Source of the DNA: Amycolatopsis taiwanensis DSM 45107
GTDB taxonomy: Bacteria > Actinomycetota > Actinomycetes > Mycobacteriales > Pseudonocardiaceae
Assembly: GCF_000519205.1 (NCBI RefSeq)
Contig: NZ_JAFB01000033.1
Location: 1-64,000, forward strand
Length of the DNA stretch: 64,000 nucleotides
Reading direction: 5' to 3'
Shown: one piece after another, positions 51,150-60,493 of the stretch
How the letters are laid out: every line of letters starts with the position of its first letter
How positions within the stretch are numbered: position 1 is the first letter of the stretch
The notes under the pieces: model-generated
What the model was told of the DNA's origin: nothing
Seen by the model: the letters and a program-made list of their open reading frames with translations, nothing else
The model's database searches: none
Program-made: the position numbers and the translations under genes

Positions 51150-53363
51150 ATGCCGCTCGCACTCACCGAAGAGCACCGCGATCTCGCCGACGCCGTGGCG
51201 GCGTTCGCGGCCAACGTCGCGCCGATTTCGGAAACCCGCGCGCACCTGGCCGACCATGCCACGGGAAATCGCCCGGAACACTGGGATGCCCTGCTACGCC
51301 AGGGATTGCACTGCGTGCACCTGCCGGAGGAGTGCGGTGGCGGAGGCGCCGGCATCCTGGAACTGGCGGTGGTGGCCGAGCAACTCGGCAAGGCGCTGCT
51401 GCCCGGTCCGTTCCTGCCCACGGTGCTCACCAGCGCGGTGGTGGCGACCGGCTACGCCGGGCAAGATCTCGACGCGCCCGGCCGCGAGTTGCTGACCGCG
51501 TGGTGCGCAGGCGCCACCGGCGCGCTGGCCGGCGGCGGCGATTTCACCGCGCGGCCGTCGGGCGACGGCTGGGTGGTGGACGGTTGCTCGCGGCCGGTGC
51601 TCGGCCTGCCCGGCGCCGAGCTCGTCTTGGCAGAGGCGCGGGATCCGGACGGACGGCCGGTGTGGTTCCGGCTGCTGCCCGTGGGCGGGGTATCCACAAT
51701 GGATGGTGTCGATCTGACTCGCCCGGTAGGCCGGCTGGAACTGCGCGGTCATCGCGTCGCGCCGGAGCATGTGTTGCCCTCGCCGGCGCCGGAGCGGGTG
51801 GACCTGATCGTCAACGCGCTGCTCGCCGCCGAGGCGAGCGGGATCATGTCCTGGTGCCTGGACACCGCGGTGTCCTACGTCAAGACGAGGGTGCAGTTCG
51901 GCAAGCCGGTCGGGTGTTTCCAGGCGGTGCAGCACAAGGCGGCGATGATGCTGGTGCGCGCCGAGCTGGCCGTCGGGGCGGCGTGGGATGCCGCTCGTGC
52001 CGACACCGACGCGCCCGGCCAGCAACGGCTGGCCGCCGCGCAGGCCGCGCTCACCGCCGTGGCACCCGCGGTCGACGCCGCACTGGAGTGCATCACGCTG
52101 CTCGGTGGTATCGGCTTCACCTGGGAGCACGACGCGCACCTGTATTGGCGGCGTGCGATCAGCATCGCGTCGGCGATCGGGCCGGTCGAGCGGTGGGAGA
52201 CCCGGCTCGGCGACGCCGCGCTGGCCGCGGAACGGGACTTCTCGCTGTCCACAGAGGACGAGCTGCCCGAACTGCGTGCCCGGGTCGGGGCGGTGCTCGA
52301 CGAGGTGCGGGAAATCCCGGACGACGAGGACGGTGGTTCCGGCTGGGCTCCCGCACGGGGTGGTCACCGCCGCGCCCGGCTCGCCGAGGCAGGGCTCGTC
52401 GCGCCGCACTATCCCGCTCCCTACGGGCTGGACGCCGGACCGGTGGAGCAGGCGGTGATCGGCCAGGAATTCGCGCGTCGCGGACTCGTCCAGCCGTCCA
52501 TGGTCGTCGGCGACTGGGTGCTGCCGACGCTGTTGAAGCACGGCACCCCCGGGCAGCGGGAACGTTTCGTCGAGGACAGTCTGCGCGGGCGGATCGTCTG
52601 GTGTCAGCTGTTCAGCGAGCCGGGCGCCGGTTCGGACCTGGCGAGCCTGGCCACCAGGGCGCGCCGGGTCCCCGGCGGCTGGTCGATCAGCGGCCAGAAG
52701 GTGTGGACGTCGATGGCGCACGAGGCCGACTGGGGTGCCTGCCTCGCGCGCACCGATCCCGAAGCGCCGAAGCACAAGGGACTCTCGTACTTCCTGGTCG
52801 ACATGACGGCCTCCGGGGTCGAGGTGCGCCCGTTGCGCCAGGCCACCGGGCGCACCGAGTTCAACGAGGTCTTTCTCGACGACGTCTTCGTGCCCGACGA
52901 ATGCCTGGTGGGTGAGCCGGGACAGGGTTGGCGGCTGGCCGTGACGACGCTGGCCAACGAGCGGCTGCACATGGGCGCGATGAAGCTGCGCTACGGCGCC
53001 CCGGACCGGATCCGGCAACTGCTGGCCGACGAGACCTATCTGGGAAGCCACGACGAGGCGCTACGGGTGCTCGGCCGCAATACCGCCAGGGAGATGGCGC
53101 TGTCGGCGCTGAACCTGCGCGGCGCGCTGGCCCGGATGTCCGATGTGGACATCAGTGCCGGGGTCAGCGTGCTCAAGGTCTATCACGCGATCGCCGAGCG
53201 CGAGGGATCCCGTGAGGCGCTGCGTATGCTCGGCCCCGCCGGGTGCGTCGCGGACAGCGATGCCGGCCATCACCTGGGGCTGCCCGCGATCCTGCTCGGT
53301 GGGGGCACCATCGAAATCCAGCTCAACGTGATCGCGCAACGAGTCCTCGGCCTGCCTCGCTGA
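51150..53363 (+). CDS. Double acyl-CoA dehydrogenase fusion, FadE34-like
   Basis: The 737-residue protein is two acyl-CoA dehydrogenase domains in tandem. The first (about 1-385) has a weak FAD region but keeps KTRVQFGKPVGCFQAVQHKAA and LLGGIGFTWEHDAHLYWRRA. The second (about 400-737) has the strong FAD motif LFSEPGAGSDLASLATRA and VWTSMAHEADW. This mirrors the alpha-beta pairs used in steroid side-chain breakdown, fused as in FadE34. Length is about that of FadE34. The ATG follows GAGGAC, four bases behind the thiolase stop. Confidence 0.85.
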   Translation: MPLALTEEHRDLADAVAAFAANVAPISETRAHLADHATGNRPEHWDALLRQGLHCVHLPEECGGGGAGILELAVVAEQLGKALLPGPFLPTVLTSAVVATGYAGQDLDAPGRELLTAWCAGATGALAGGGDFTARPSGDGWVVDGCSRPVLGLPGAELVLAEARDPDGRPVWFRLLPVGGVSTMDGVDLTRPVGRLELRGHRVAPEHVLPSPAPERVDLIVNALLAAEASGIMSWCLDTAVSYVKTRVQFGKPVGCFQAVQHKAAMMLVRAELAVGAAWDAARADTDAPGQQRLAAAQAALTAVAPAVDAALECITLLGGIGFTWEHDAHLYWRRAISIASAIGPVERWETRLGDAALAAERDFSLSTEDELPELRARVGAVLDEVREIPDDEDGGSGWAPARGGHRRARLAEAGLVAPHYPAPYGLDAGPVEQAVIGQEFARRGLVQPSMVVGDWVLPTLLKHGTPGQRERFVEDSLRGRIVWCQLFSEPGAGSDLASLATRARRVPGGWSISGQKVWTSMAHEADWGACLARTDPEAPKHKGLSYFLVDMTASGVEVRPLRQATGRTEFNEVFLDDVFVPDECLVGEPGQGWRLAVTTLANERLHMGAMKLRYGAPDRIRQLLADETYLGSHDEALRVLGRNTAREMALSALNLRGALARMSDVDISAGVSVLKVYHAIAEREGSREALRMLGPAGCVADSDAGHHLGLPAILLGGGTIEIQLNVIAQRVLGLPR

Positions 53364-53391
53364 CCCAACCGTGACGAAGGAGCCGTACCCG

Positions 53392-54609
53392 ATGTATCTG
53401 GATCTGTCCGAAGAGTCGAAGCGGCTGCGCAGGCAGTTGCGCGAGTACTTCGCCGAACTGATCACCGACTCCGATCGCCGAGACCTGGTCCACCAGACCG
53501 AGGGCGGCCCGACGTTCAGCCGGCTGTACCGGCAGATGGGCGCGGACGGGTGGCTGGGCCTCGGCTGGCCGGAGGAGTACGGCGGCCGCGGCGAGGATCC
53601 CGAGGCGCTCTACGTGTTCTACGACGAGGTGATCCGCGCGAACGCACCGCTCTCGCTGGTCACGCTGAACACGGTCGGGCCGTCGCTGATGAAGCATGGA
53701 ACGCCGGAGCAGAAGAAGTACTTCCTGCCGAAGATCCTCTCCGGCGAACTCGTCTTCGCGATCGGCTACACCGAACCGGAGGCGGGCACCGACCTCGCCT
53801 CGCTGCAGACCCGCGGCACGGTGGACGGTGACGAGCTGGTCATCAACGGCAACAAGATCTTCACCAGCGCGGCCATCTATGCCGACTGGATCTGGCTCGC
53901 GGTGCGCACCGATCCGGACGCGCCCAGGCATGCGGGCATCTCGGTGGTGTTGGTGCCGACCAGTTCGCCGGGGTTCTCCGCTACGGAGATCCAGACGGTC
54001 GGCGGGATCAGCACCTCCGCCACCTACTACGACGACGTTCGCGTCCCGCTCGGCAATGTGGTCGGCGGCCTCGGCGGGGGCTGGAAGCTGATCACCGGCC
54101 AGCTCAACCACGAGCGGGTGGCTCTCGCCGCGCGTGGCGGCATCGCCAACGAGATGTTCACCGAGGTACTGCACTGGACCAAAACGCAGCATTGCGGCGG
54201 CAAACGGCTGTTCGACGTGCCGTGGGTGCGCACGAAACTCGCGGAGGTCTACGCGTTGCTGTCCGCGATCGATCTGGTGAACCTGCGGTTGGTCGCCGAC
54301 GTGGCGAACGGCACCCTCGGCGGTGGGGACTCCGCGGCCGCGAAGGTCATCGGCACCGAAGGCGTGGTCGTCGCTTACGAGATGCTGCAGGAGATCCTCG
54401 GCCTGTCGGGGCTGCTGCGCCCGGGGACGGCCACCGCGCCGATCGAGGGCAGGGTGGAAAACCTCGGCCGGCGGGCACAGAACAACACGTTCGGCGGCGG
54501 GACCAACGAGGTGATGCGGGAAATGGTCGCGGCCAATTGCCTCGGCATGACGTTGTCGCCGCGGCGCAGGGAGCGCGACACCACCCGGTCAGGCAGCGAG
54601 AGGAACTGA
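53392..54609 (+). CDS. Acyl-CoA dehydrogenase (alpha-type partner), second pair
   Basis: The 405-residue protein has GLGWPEEYGGRGEDPEAL, the FAD motif GYTEPEAGTDLASLQTRG and the late QNNTFGGGTNEVMREM. ATG 53392 was chosen because AAGGAG lies eight bases upstream; GTG 53371 is an alternative. The next gene starts three bases after its stop and encodes the partner-type subunit, so a heterotetramer is likely. Confidence 0.85.
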   Translation: MYLDLSEESKRLRRQLREYFAELITDSDRRDLVHQTEGGPTFSRLYRQMGADGWLGLGWPEEYGGRGEDPEALYVFYDEVIRANAPLSLVTLNTVGPSLMKHGTPEQKKYFLPKILSGELVFAIGYTEPEAGTDLASLQTRGTVDGDELVINGNKIFTSAAIYADWIWLAVRTDPDAPRHAGISVVLVPTSSPGFSATEIQTVGGISTSATYYDDVRVPLGNVVGGLGGGWKLITGQLNHERVALAARGGIANEMFTEVLHWTKTQHCGGKRLFDVPWVRTKLAEVYALLSAIDLVNLRLVADVANGTLGGGDSAAAKVIGTEGVVVAYEMLQEILGLSGLLRPGTATAPIEGRVENLGRRAQNNTFGGGTNEVMREMVAANCLGMTLSPRRRERDTTRSGSERN

Positions 54610-54611
54610 AG

Positions 54612-55745
54612 ATGCGATTCGAACTCGACGACGACCTCCGGGCGGCGCGCGACCTCGCCGAGCGGATCTTCGCCGACCAGGCGAGTGTTGAGCGGGTCAA
54701 GGCGGCCGAGGCGGCCGGCGGATTCGACCGGAAACTGTGGCAGGTGCTCGCCGAGGCCGGCGCGCTCGGCATCCCACTGCCGGAGTCCGCCGGTGGCAGC
54801 GGAATGGGGCTGCTGGGGCTGGTCACGCTGCTCGAGCAGCAGGGGCGCCGGGTCGCTGGAGTGCCGTTGTGGCCCGCGCTGACGGCGGCCTCGGCAGTGG
54901 CCCGGTTCGGCGGCAGTGCGCAGGTCGAGCGGTTGCTGCCCGCGTTCGTCGACGGCTCGACGATCCTCACCGCCGCGATCGAGGGCACGGTGGGCCGGCC
55001 GGTGGCGGCGCGGGCAGTCCCCGACGGCGACGGACTGCGCCTGCACGGCGACCTCGGGCCGGTCCCCGCGGCGGCCGTCGCGGACGCCGTCGTCGTCGCG
55101 GCCGGGCTGGAGTCCGGCGAGATCACCGTGGTGGTCCTCCCCAAGAGCAGGGAAGGGGTCGTCGTCACCGAAGTCGAAGTCACCAGCCGCGAGAGCTACG
55201 CGAACGTGACACTCGACGGTGCCCGAGTATCCACAACGGACGTTCTGTCCGGTGACGGACGGGAAATCCTGGCATACCTACGACGCTGCGCCCGGATAGC
55301 GCTTTCCAGCGTGCAGATCGGGGTCTGCGGTGAAGCGCTTCGGATGACCGCCGCGTACACGTCCGAACGGATCCAGTTCGGACGTCCACTGTCGACAAAT
55401 CAGGCCGTCGCGATGCGCGCAGCGGACGCGTACCTGGATGTGGAGCAAATCCGGCTCACCACCCAGCGCGCCGCGTGGCTCGCCGACGCCGGCCGGGAGC
55501 GGGAGTCCGAGGCGGCGGCGCTGGTGGCCAAGTGGTGGGCTTCCCGGGCGGGGCTGCGGGTCGTGCATGCGACCCAGCACCTGCACGGCGGCATCGGCGC
55601 GGACGTCGACTACCCGATTCACCGCTATTTTCTGTGGGGCAGGCAGATCGCGTTCTCACTGGGCAGCGCCGAAGCGACAGCCGCCGAACTGGGTGATGTC
55701 CTGGAGACCCTGGACGCCGAAACCATGATCGGGGCGGCCAGTTGA
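54612..55745 (+). CDS. Acyl-CoA dehydrogenase (beta-type partner), second pair
   Basis: The 377-residue protein lacks the standard GYxEPxAGTD FAD motif but has IQFGRPLSTNQAVAMRAAD and QHLHGGIGADVDYPIHRYF. This is the expected beta-subunit pattern. The ATG follows GAGGAACTGAAG. Together with 53392 it forms the third dehydrogenase unit of the region beside 36156/37334 and the fusion at 51150, suggesting three rounds or three chain positions of desaturation. Confidence 0.82.
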   Translation: MRFELDDDLRAARDLAERIFADQASVERVKAAEAAGGFDRKLWQVLAEAGALGIPLPESAGGSGMGLLGLVTLLEQQGRRVAGVPLWPALTAASAVARFGGSAQVERLLPAFVDGSTILTAAIEGTVGRPVAARAVPDGDGLRLHGDLGPVPAAAVADAVVVAAGLESGEITVVVLPKSREGVVVTEVEVTSRESYANVTLDGARVSTTDVLSGDGREILAYLRRCARIALSSVQIGVCGEALRMTAAYTSERIQFGRPLSTNQAVAMRAADAYLDVEQIRLTTQRAAWLADAGRERESEAAALVAKWWASRAGLRVVHATQHLHGGIGADVDYPIHRYFLWGRQIAFSLGSAEATAAELGDVLETLDAETMIGAAS

Positions 55746-55770
55746 GCCTGATCGAGAGGATCTGATCGGC

Positions 55771-57384
55771 GTGACCACTCGTGAGGAAGCGCTTGCACGG
55801 CTCACCGCGCCCGGTGCGCGATTCGAGATCCGTACCGAGGACGTGCTGGGCGAGCCGATGTCCGTCTTCGCCAACCGGCAGCGCGCGCTCACCGAATTTC
55901 TGCTTACCTCCAAAGAATTCGGTGACCGCCCCTACCTCGTGACCGAGGGCCGGACGATCACCTACGCCGAGCACTACGACGCGGTGGCCGCGCTGGCCGC
56001 TGCGCTGCGTGCGGAATTCGGAGTCGGCAAGGGAGATCGCGTCGCGATCTGCTCCGCGAACAACCCGGAGTGGATCATCGCGTTCTGGGCGATCGTGTCG
56101 CTCGGTGCGATCGCCGTCGGGATGAACTCTCGGTGGGCCGGCCCGGAGATCGAGCACGGTATCGCGCTGACCGAGCCGACACTGCTGATCGCCGATGCCC
56201 CGCGTCGCGTGCTCGCCGGCGAGCCGGGCATCCCGGTGCTCTCGGTGGAGCGGGACCTGTCGGCGCTGATCGAGCGGCACCGCGGCGCGCGACTGTCCGA
56301 TGTGGAAGTGCACGAGGACGATCCGGCGGTGATCCTGTTCACCAGCGGCACCACCGGCCGCCCCAAGGGCGCGACCCACTCCCACCGCAATGTGATCGCC
56401 GCGTGCTGGTTCTATCTGCTCAACGACGCGATCGCGGCAGAGCTGGGAAATCCCCCGTCGGATCGGCGCTTTCTCCTTGTCACGCCGTTGTTCCATATCG
56501 CGGCACTGCACAATCTCGCGGTGATCCGGCTGCTCGTCGGCGAAACGGCGGTCATCCACCTCGGCCGGTTCGACATCGACCGGATACTGCGGTTGATCGA
56601 GGCCAAGCGGGTCACGAACTGGGGCGCGGTGCCCACGATGCTCGCCCGGCTGGTGGACCACGACCTGTCCGGATACGACCTGAGTTCGCTGCGGACGATC
56701 ACGGTGAACAGCGCCCCGTCCTCGCCGGCACTGCGGGACCAGCTGCGCAGGGCACTTCCCGAGGCCGGCCGCTCGCTGGGTACCAGCTACGGCCTGACGG
56801 AGTCGTCCACGGCCGCGACGCTGGCCACGGCGCAGGAACTGCTCGACGATCCGCAGACCGTCGGCACGCCGGTGCCCACCATGCAGGTCGAGGTGCGCGA
56901 CCCCGACGGGAACCGGGTACCCGACGGCACCGAGGGGGAGATCTGCCTGCGCGGGCCGCTGATGATGCTCGGCTACTGGCGTGCCCCCGAGGCGACGGCG
57001 GCCTCGACCGCGCCCCATCGCTGGTTCCGCACCGGGGATCTCGGCACGATGGTCGACGGGCACCTGCGGATTTCGGCCAGGCGGTCCGACCTGATCCTCC
57101 GCGGCGGCGAGAACGTCTACCCCGCGGAGGTGGAGAACCGGCTGGCCACCCATCCCGCGGTGCGGGAATGCATCGTGCTCGGGGCGCCGCACGCGGATCT
57201 CGGTGAGGAGGTCGCCGCCGTCGTGGTCGTGGCGCCCGGCGCGCGCGTCACCGAAGACGAGCTGCGCGACCATGTGCGGGCTGGGATCGCCGACTACAAG
57301 GTGCCCTCTCGCTGGCGGATCACCACGCGGGAGCTGCCCCGCAACGCCACCGGCAAGGTGAACCGCAAGCAGGTCGAGTTGTAG
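55771..57384 (+). CDS. AMP-forming acyl-CoA synthetase, second copy
   Basis: The 537-residue enzyme has LFTSGTTGRPKGATHSHRN, YGLTESS, HRWFRTGDLGTMVDGHLRI and the catalytic Lys in NATGKVNRKQVEL. It is a complete fatty-acid CoA ligase-type protein and could activate a different acid from the 43520 enzyme. GTG is the start. Its stop overlaps the next gene's GTG by one base. Confidence 0.85.
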   Translation: MTTREEALARLTAPGARFEIRTEDVLGEPMSVFANRQRALTEFLLTSKEFGDRPYLVTEGRTITYAEHYDAVAALAAALRAEFGVGKGDRVAICSANNPEWIIAFWAIVSLGAIAVGMNSRWAGPEIEHGIALTEPTLLIADAPRRVLAGEPGIPVLSVERDLSALIERHRGARLSDVEVHEDDPAVILFTSGTTGRPKGATHSHRNVIAACWFYLLNDAIAAELGNPPSDRRFLLVTPLFHIAALHNLAVIRLLVGETAVIHLGRFDIDRILRLIEAKRVTNWGAVPTMLARLVDHDLSGYDLSSLRTITVNSAPSSPALRDQLRRALPEAGRSLGTSYGLTESSTAATLATAQELLDDPQTVGTPVPTMQVEVRDPDGNRVPDGTEGEICLRGPLMMLGYWRAPEATAASTAPHRWFRTGDLGTMVDGHLRISARRSDLILRGGENVYPAEVENRLATHPAVRECIVLGAPHADLGEEVAAVVVVAPGARVTEDELRDHVRAGIADYKVPSRWRITTRELPRNATGKVNRKQVEL

Positions 57385-58892
57385 TGAACGACAACCGGCA
57401 GGCCTGGCAGCCGTTGCTCGACGAACTGCGGCAGCGGCGGGCGGCCGCGATGGCCATGGGCGGTCCGGAAAAGCTCGCCAAGGTCCGGGAAGCGGGCCGG
57501 CTCGATGCCCGGGCCCGCATCGACGCGCTCGTGGACGCGGACAGCTTCGTCGAGCTGGGAACGCTCGCCGGGGACGGCACGATTCCCGCCGACGCGTTCG
57601 TCGCCGGCTCGGCGACGATCGACGGCCGGCCGGTGTTGGTCGGTGCCGAGGATTTCACCGTGGCCGGCGGCTCCATCGGGACCGCGGCGGCCTCGAAGCG
57701 CACCAGGCTGGCCGTGCTGGCCCGCCAGGAACGGGTGCCGCTGGTGATGATGGCCGAAGGCGCCGGGCACCGCGCGACCAACGCGCTGTCCGCGCATCGC
57801 CCGGCACCGAACGACCTGCAGGCGCTGGCCGACCTGGCCGGCATCGTCCCGACGGTCACCGTGGTCACCGGCCCGTCCGCGGGGCACGGCGCGCTGGCGG
57901 CTCCGCTTTCCGACTTCACGGTCATGGTGGCCGGCGACGCCTCGCTGTTCACCGCCGGACCGCCGCTGGTACACGCGTCCGTCGGGGAAAACGTGGACAA
58001 GGAGGAACTCGGTGGCAGCGCGGTGCACGCCGAGATCAGCGGCGTCGCCCAGTGCGTGGCACCGGACGTGCACCAGGCACTGGCCGCGGCGCGCCGGTAC
58101 CTGTCCTATCTGCCCTCGAACGCATGGCAGCCCCCACCGTTCTCCGGCGGTGACACGGGCCCCCGCACGCTGGATACGCTCCTGGAGATCGTGCCGCCGA
58201 ACGCGCGCCGACCGTACGACATGCGCGCGGTCTGCCATGAGCTGGCCGACGCCGGATCGCTGTTCGAAATACAGCCCGGCTACGGCCCATCGCTGATCAC
58301 CGCGTTGTGCCGGCTCGGCGGCTGCCCGGCCGTCATCGTCGCGAACCAGCCCATGGTGCTCGCGGGCGCCATCGACGTCGCGGCCGCGGAAAAGGCCGCC
58401 CGGTTCGTGGAACGGATGGCGGCGTTCGGCCTGCCCCTGGTGATGCTGGCGGACAACCCCGGAGTACTGGCCGGCAGCGTGTCCGAACGCGCCGGAATCC
58501 TTCGCTCGTCCGCGCGGATGTTCGCCGCACAGCACCGCGCCGCGGTCCCGAAGTTGCACGTCACGTTGCGCAAGGCCTTCGGGTTCGGCAGCTCGGTGAT
58601 GGGGATGAACTCTTTCGACGCGCAGACCGTCTCGCTGGCCTTTCCCGGGGCCACGCTCGGCGGCATCCCGGCGGCGGTCGGTGGCGCCACCGCGAAGGCG
58701 GACGAGCGGACCCGGCGAGAACTGATCGAGACCGAGGCGGCGGGACCGTGGCGGCTCGCGGGTTCGGTCACCTACGACGAGATCATCGACCCCCGCGAGC
58801 TGCGCAACGCCCTGCTCGCCGGACTGCGGCTGGCACGGTCCAGGCTCACCGGCGCCCGGGAGCCCGTCCGCGGCACCGGTTACCTGCCCTGA
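57384..58892 (+). CDS. Acyl-CoA carboxylase carboxyltransferase subunit
   Basis: The 502-residue protein is a carboxyltransferase (PF01039 type): REAGRLDARARIDALVDADSFVELG near the N-terminus, AVIVANQPMVLAGAIDVAAAEKAARF and KAFGFGSSVMGMNSFDAQTVSLAFPGATLGG later (in parts). It would carboxylate a short or branched acyl-CoA, such as propionyl-CoA released by the thiolase or aldolase steps. No biotin carboxylase or biotin carrier gene is nearby, so it must use subunits encoded elsewhere. A GC-rich hairpin follows the stop. Confidence 0.85.
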   Translation: MNDNRQAWQPLLDELRQRRAAAMAMGGPEKLAKVREAGRLDARARIDALVDADSFVELGTLAGDGTIPADAFVAGSATIDGRPVLVGAEDFTVAGGSIGTAAASKRTRLAVLARQERVPLVMMAEGAGHRATNALSAHRPAPNDLQALADLAGIVPTVTVVTGPSAGHGALAAPLSDFTVMVAGDASLFTAGPPLVHASVGENVDKEELGGSAVHAEISGVAQCVAPDVHQALAAARRYLSYLPSNAWQPPPFSGGDTGPRTLDTLLEIVPPNARRPYDMRAVCHELADAGSLFEIQPGYGPSLITALCRLGGCPAVIVANQPMVLAGAIDVAAAEKAARFVERMAAFGLPLVMLADNPGVLAGSVSERAGILRSSARMFAAQHRAAVPKLHVTLRKAFGFGSSVMGMNSFDAQTVSLAFPGATLGGIPAAVGGATAKADERTRRELIETEAAGPWRLAGSVTYDEIIDPRELRNALLAGLRLARSRLTGAREPVRGTGYLP

Positions 58893-58895
58893 GCG

Positions 58896-58914
58896 TCCGG
58901 CCCGCCAAGCCGGA
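58896..58914 (+). terminator. Hairpin after the carboxyltransferase gene
   Basis: TCCGGC at 58896-58901 and GCCGGA at 58909-58914 pair around a seven-base loop, four bases after the stop. There is no T-tract. It lies between convergent genes and could end both transcripts. Confidence 0.5.
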
Positions 58915-58931
58915 GTCGGCCTGCTATGGGG

Positions 58932-60176
58932 TCAGTAGGGCGGTTCTTGGGTGTCGTCGCGCGGGTCGTCCTTTGTGGACTCGTCGGGATTTCCGACGGA
59001 CGGTTTGAGGATGGGTTCTGGCCGGGTCGTGTGGCAGCGTCCGGTGGGAGTTGTCACCGTCAACTCGCCCGTCGCCTCGTCGAGGTGGAAGCCCCATTCG
59101 TCGGCGTCCTTCAAGCGATGGTGCGCACGACATAGGCAGATGAGGTTGGCTTGCGAGGTGTGCCCGTTCTTGCCGCGCCGGTAGTCGCGGTGGTGATCGA
59201 CATCGGAGCGCTGGGCGGGTCGACGGCAGCCAGGCGCCCGGCATTCACGGTCGCGTACCCGGACGAGCTCGTCCAATGCGGCGGGCGGCCGGTACCGGGT
59301 ACGACCGACATCCAATACGGCACCCGAGACTGGGTCGCACGTGACCTTGCGCCACACACTGTTCGGATCGGCCATGATCTCCCTGGCGATCTCGCCAGGG
59401 ATCGGGCCATGTCCAGATAGTTCGCATCCGGTGTCGGTGATGCCCAACGCCGCATCGATGGGCACATGCACATACACCTGAGCGAGCACCCCGGGTAGTC
59501 CCTCGTGCTTACCCAACACCAGATCCGCCAGCACATCGGCCCTCAGCTGATCAAGCGTGCGTTCCTCGTCCTTGGTCTTCAACCTACGGGCGATACCGTC
59601 CACCCGGGCGTAGATCGCGCTGGCGATTTCGGCGGGGAGATACGCCCAGAGCGAAGCCATTCCCTCCTCAGCGTGCACCAGTTCGACCCGGCGATCCTTC
59701 CGATGCTTCTTCGCCCGCTCCGCATACCCATCAGGGTCGACCGCGCACACCGCATCCCGCGCGATCCTCCGCACCTTCTCCGAATCCTTGCCCGCCAGCC
59801 GCCCGGCGATCCGCTCGTCCACCTCACGGGCTTGTTCATCCGACAGCGCCGCGGTCACCTCACAAACTTTTCCCGCGGTACGCAGGTCGATCTTGCCATT
59901 CTCCATCGCCGTCAACAGTTTCGGCAGCCGAGTGGTCAACACCTCCGCCGCACCGACCAGGCCCGCGGCGGCCTGTCTGCTGACCGACAGTTCGAGCGCG
60001 ACTTCATCGGCCACCCACCTCGTATGACCCCGAATCCGGCATAGTCGGGCGATAGCGTGCACCTGGGCGGCCTCGGCCCGGCATACCGCTTCCCGTGCGA
60101 CGGCCATGGTCTCTACCGCAGCCCGGTCGGACATGCGCGCGATATCGTCGCCGCACAGCGAAAACAAGTCATACAT
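58932..60176 (-). CDS. DUF222 / 13E12-repeat protein with HNH endonuclease domain, second copy
   Basis: The 414-residue protein has the helical DUF222 region (HTRWVADEVALELSVSRQAAAGLVG and KIDLRTAGKVCEVTAALSDEQ, in parts) and a C-terminal HNH motif, CRAPGCRRPAQRSDVDHHRDY with QANLICLCRAHHRLK. It belongs to the same family as the 26785 protein but is not a close copy. ATG 60176 was chosen; GTG 60179 and upstream codons are possible. The two genes frame the 28057-58931 segment. Confidence 0.85.
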   Translation of the reverse strand: MYDLFSLCGDDIARMSDRAAVETMAVAREAVCRAEAAQVHAIARLCRIRGHTRWVADEVALELSVSRQAAAGLVGAAEVLTTRLPKLLTAMENGKIDLRTAGKVCEVTAALSDEQAREVDERIAGRLAGKDSEKVRRIARDAVCAVDPDGYAERAKKHRKDRRVELVHAEEGMASLWAYLPAEIASAIYARVDGIARRLKTKDEERTLDQLRADVLADLVLGKHEGLPGVLAQVYVHVPIDAALGITDTGCELSGHGPIPGEIAREIMADPNSVWRKVTCDPVSGAVLDVGRTRYRPPAALDELVRVRDRECRAPGCRRPAQRSDVDHHRDYRRGKNGHTSQANLICLCRAHHRLKDADEWGFHLDEATGELTVTTPTGRCHTTRPEPILKPSVGNPDESTKDDPRDDTQEPPY

Positions 60177-60493
60177 CACGGGAGAGCCCTTCACTCGGCG
60201 ACAGGGTATCAATAGTTTATCGACCAAACGATCGACAGTCCATCGAACAAAACGTTAAAACCGTTACCCGACGGCGTCATGAGTGACCCGTTACTGTCGA
60301 AAAACGGTACGAACGGCCCACTCGTGCATCATCTGAAAACTGGCGGCCGACAGCGAAACCGGTCACCAACCCTCGTCCACAGCCTTCTTTTCGGGTGCGG
60401 CCCAAATTTCGACCCAATGGTCGACGTGATCAAGAGATCATCTAGTAGACCACCGAAATCGCTCACCACGGCCGCCGTACTAGGCTCGTCGCC
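60177..60493. other. Intergenic promoter region between divergent HNH and PIG-L genes
   Basis: About 317 bases with lower GC than the surroundings. The HNH side has repeated TCGA-containing words and a TCGAAC half-site at 60243-60248. The PIG-L side has TAGGCT at 60481-60486, a possible -10 seven bases before the GTG at 60494. TGATC at 60427-60431 and GATCA at 60436-60440 form a small inverted repeat. No gene is seen. Confidence 0.5.

Noticed and set aside
51294..53051. 585-residue minus-strand open frame opposite the double acyl-CoA dehydrogenase
   Set aside because: Shadow frame; the plus strand has a full double-domain enzyme.
55456..57273. 605-residue minus-strand open frame opposite the second acyl-CoA synthetase
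   Set aside because: Shadow frame with biased composition, spanning a gene junction.
60427..60440. Small inverted repeat TGATC-AAGA-GATCA
   Set aside because: Too short and isolated to call an operator; no second copy was seen near related genes.
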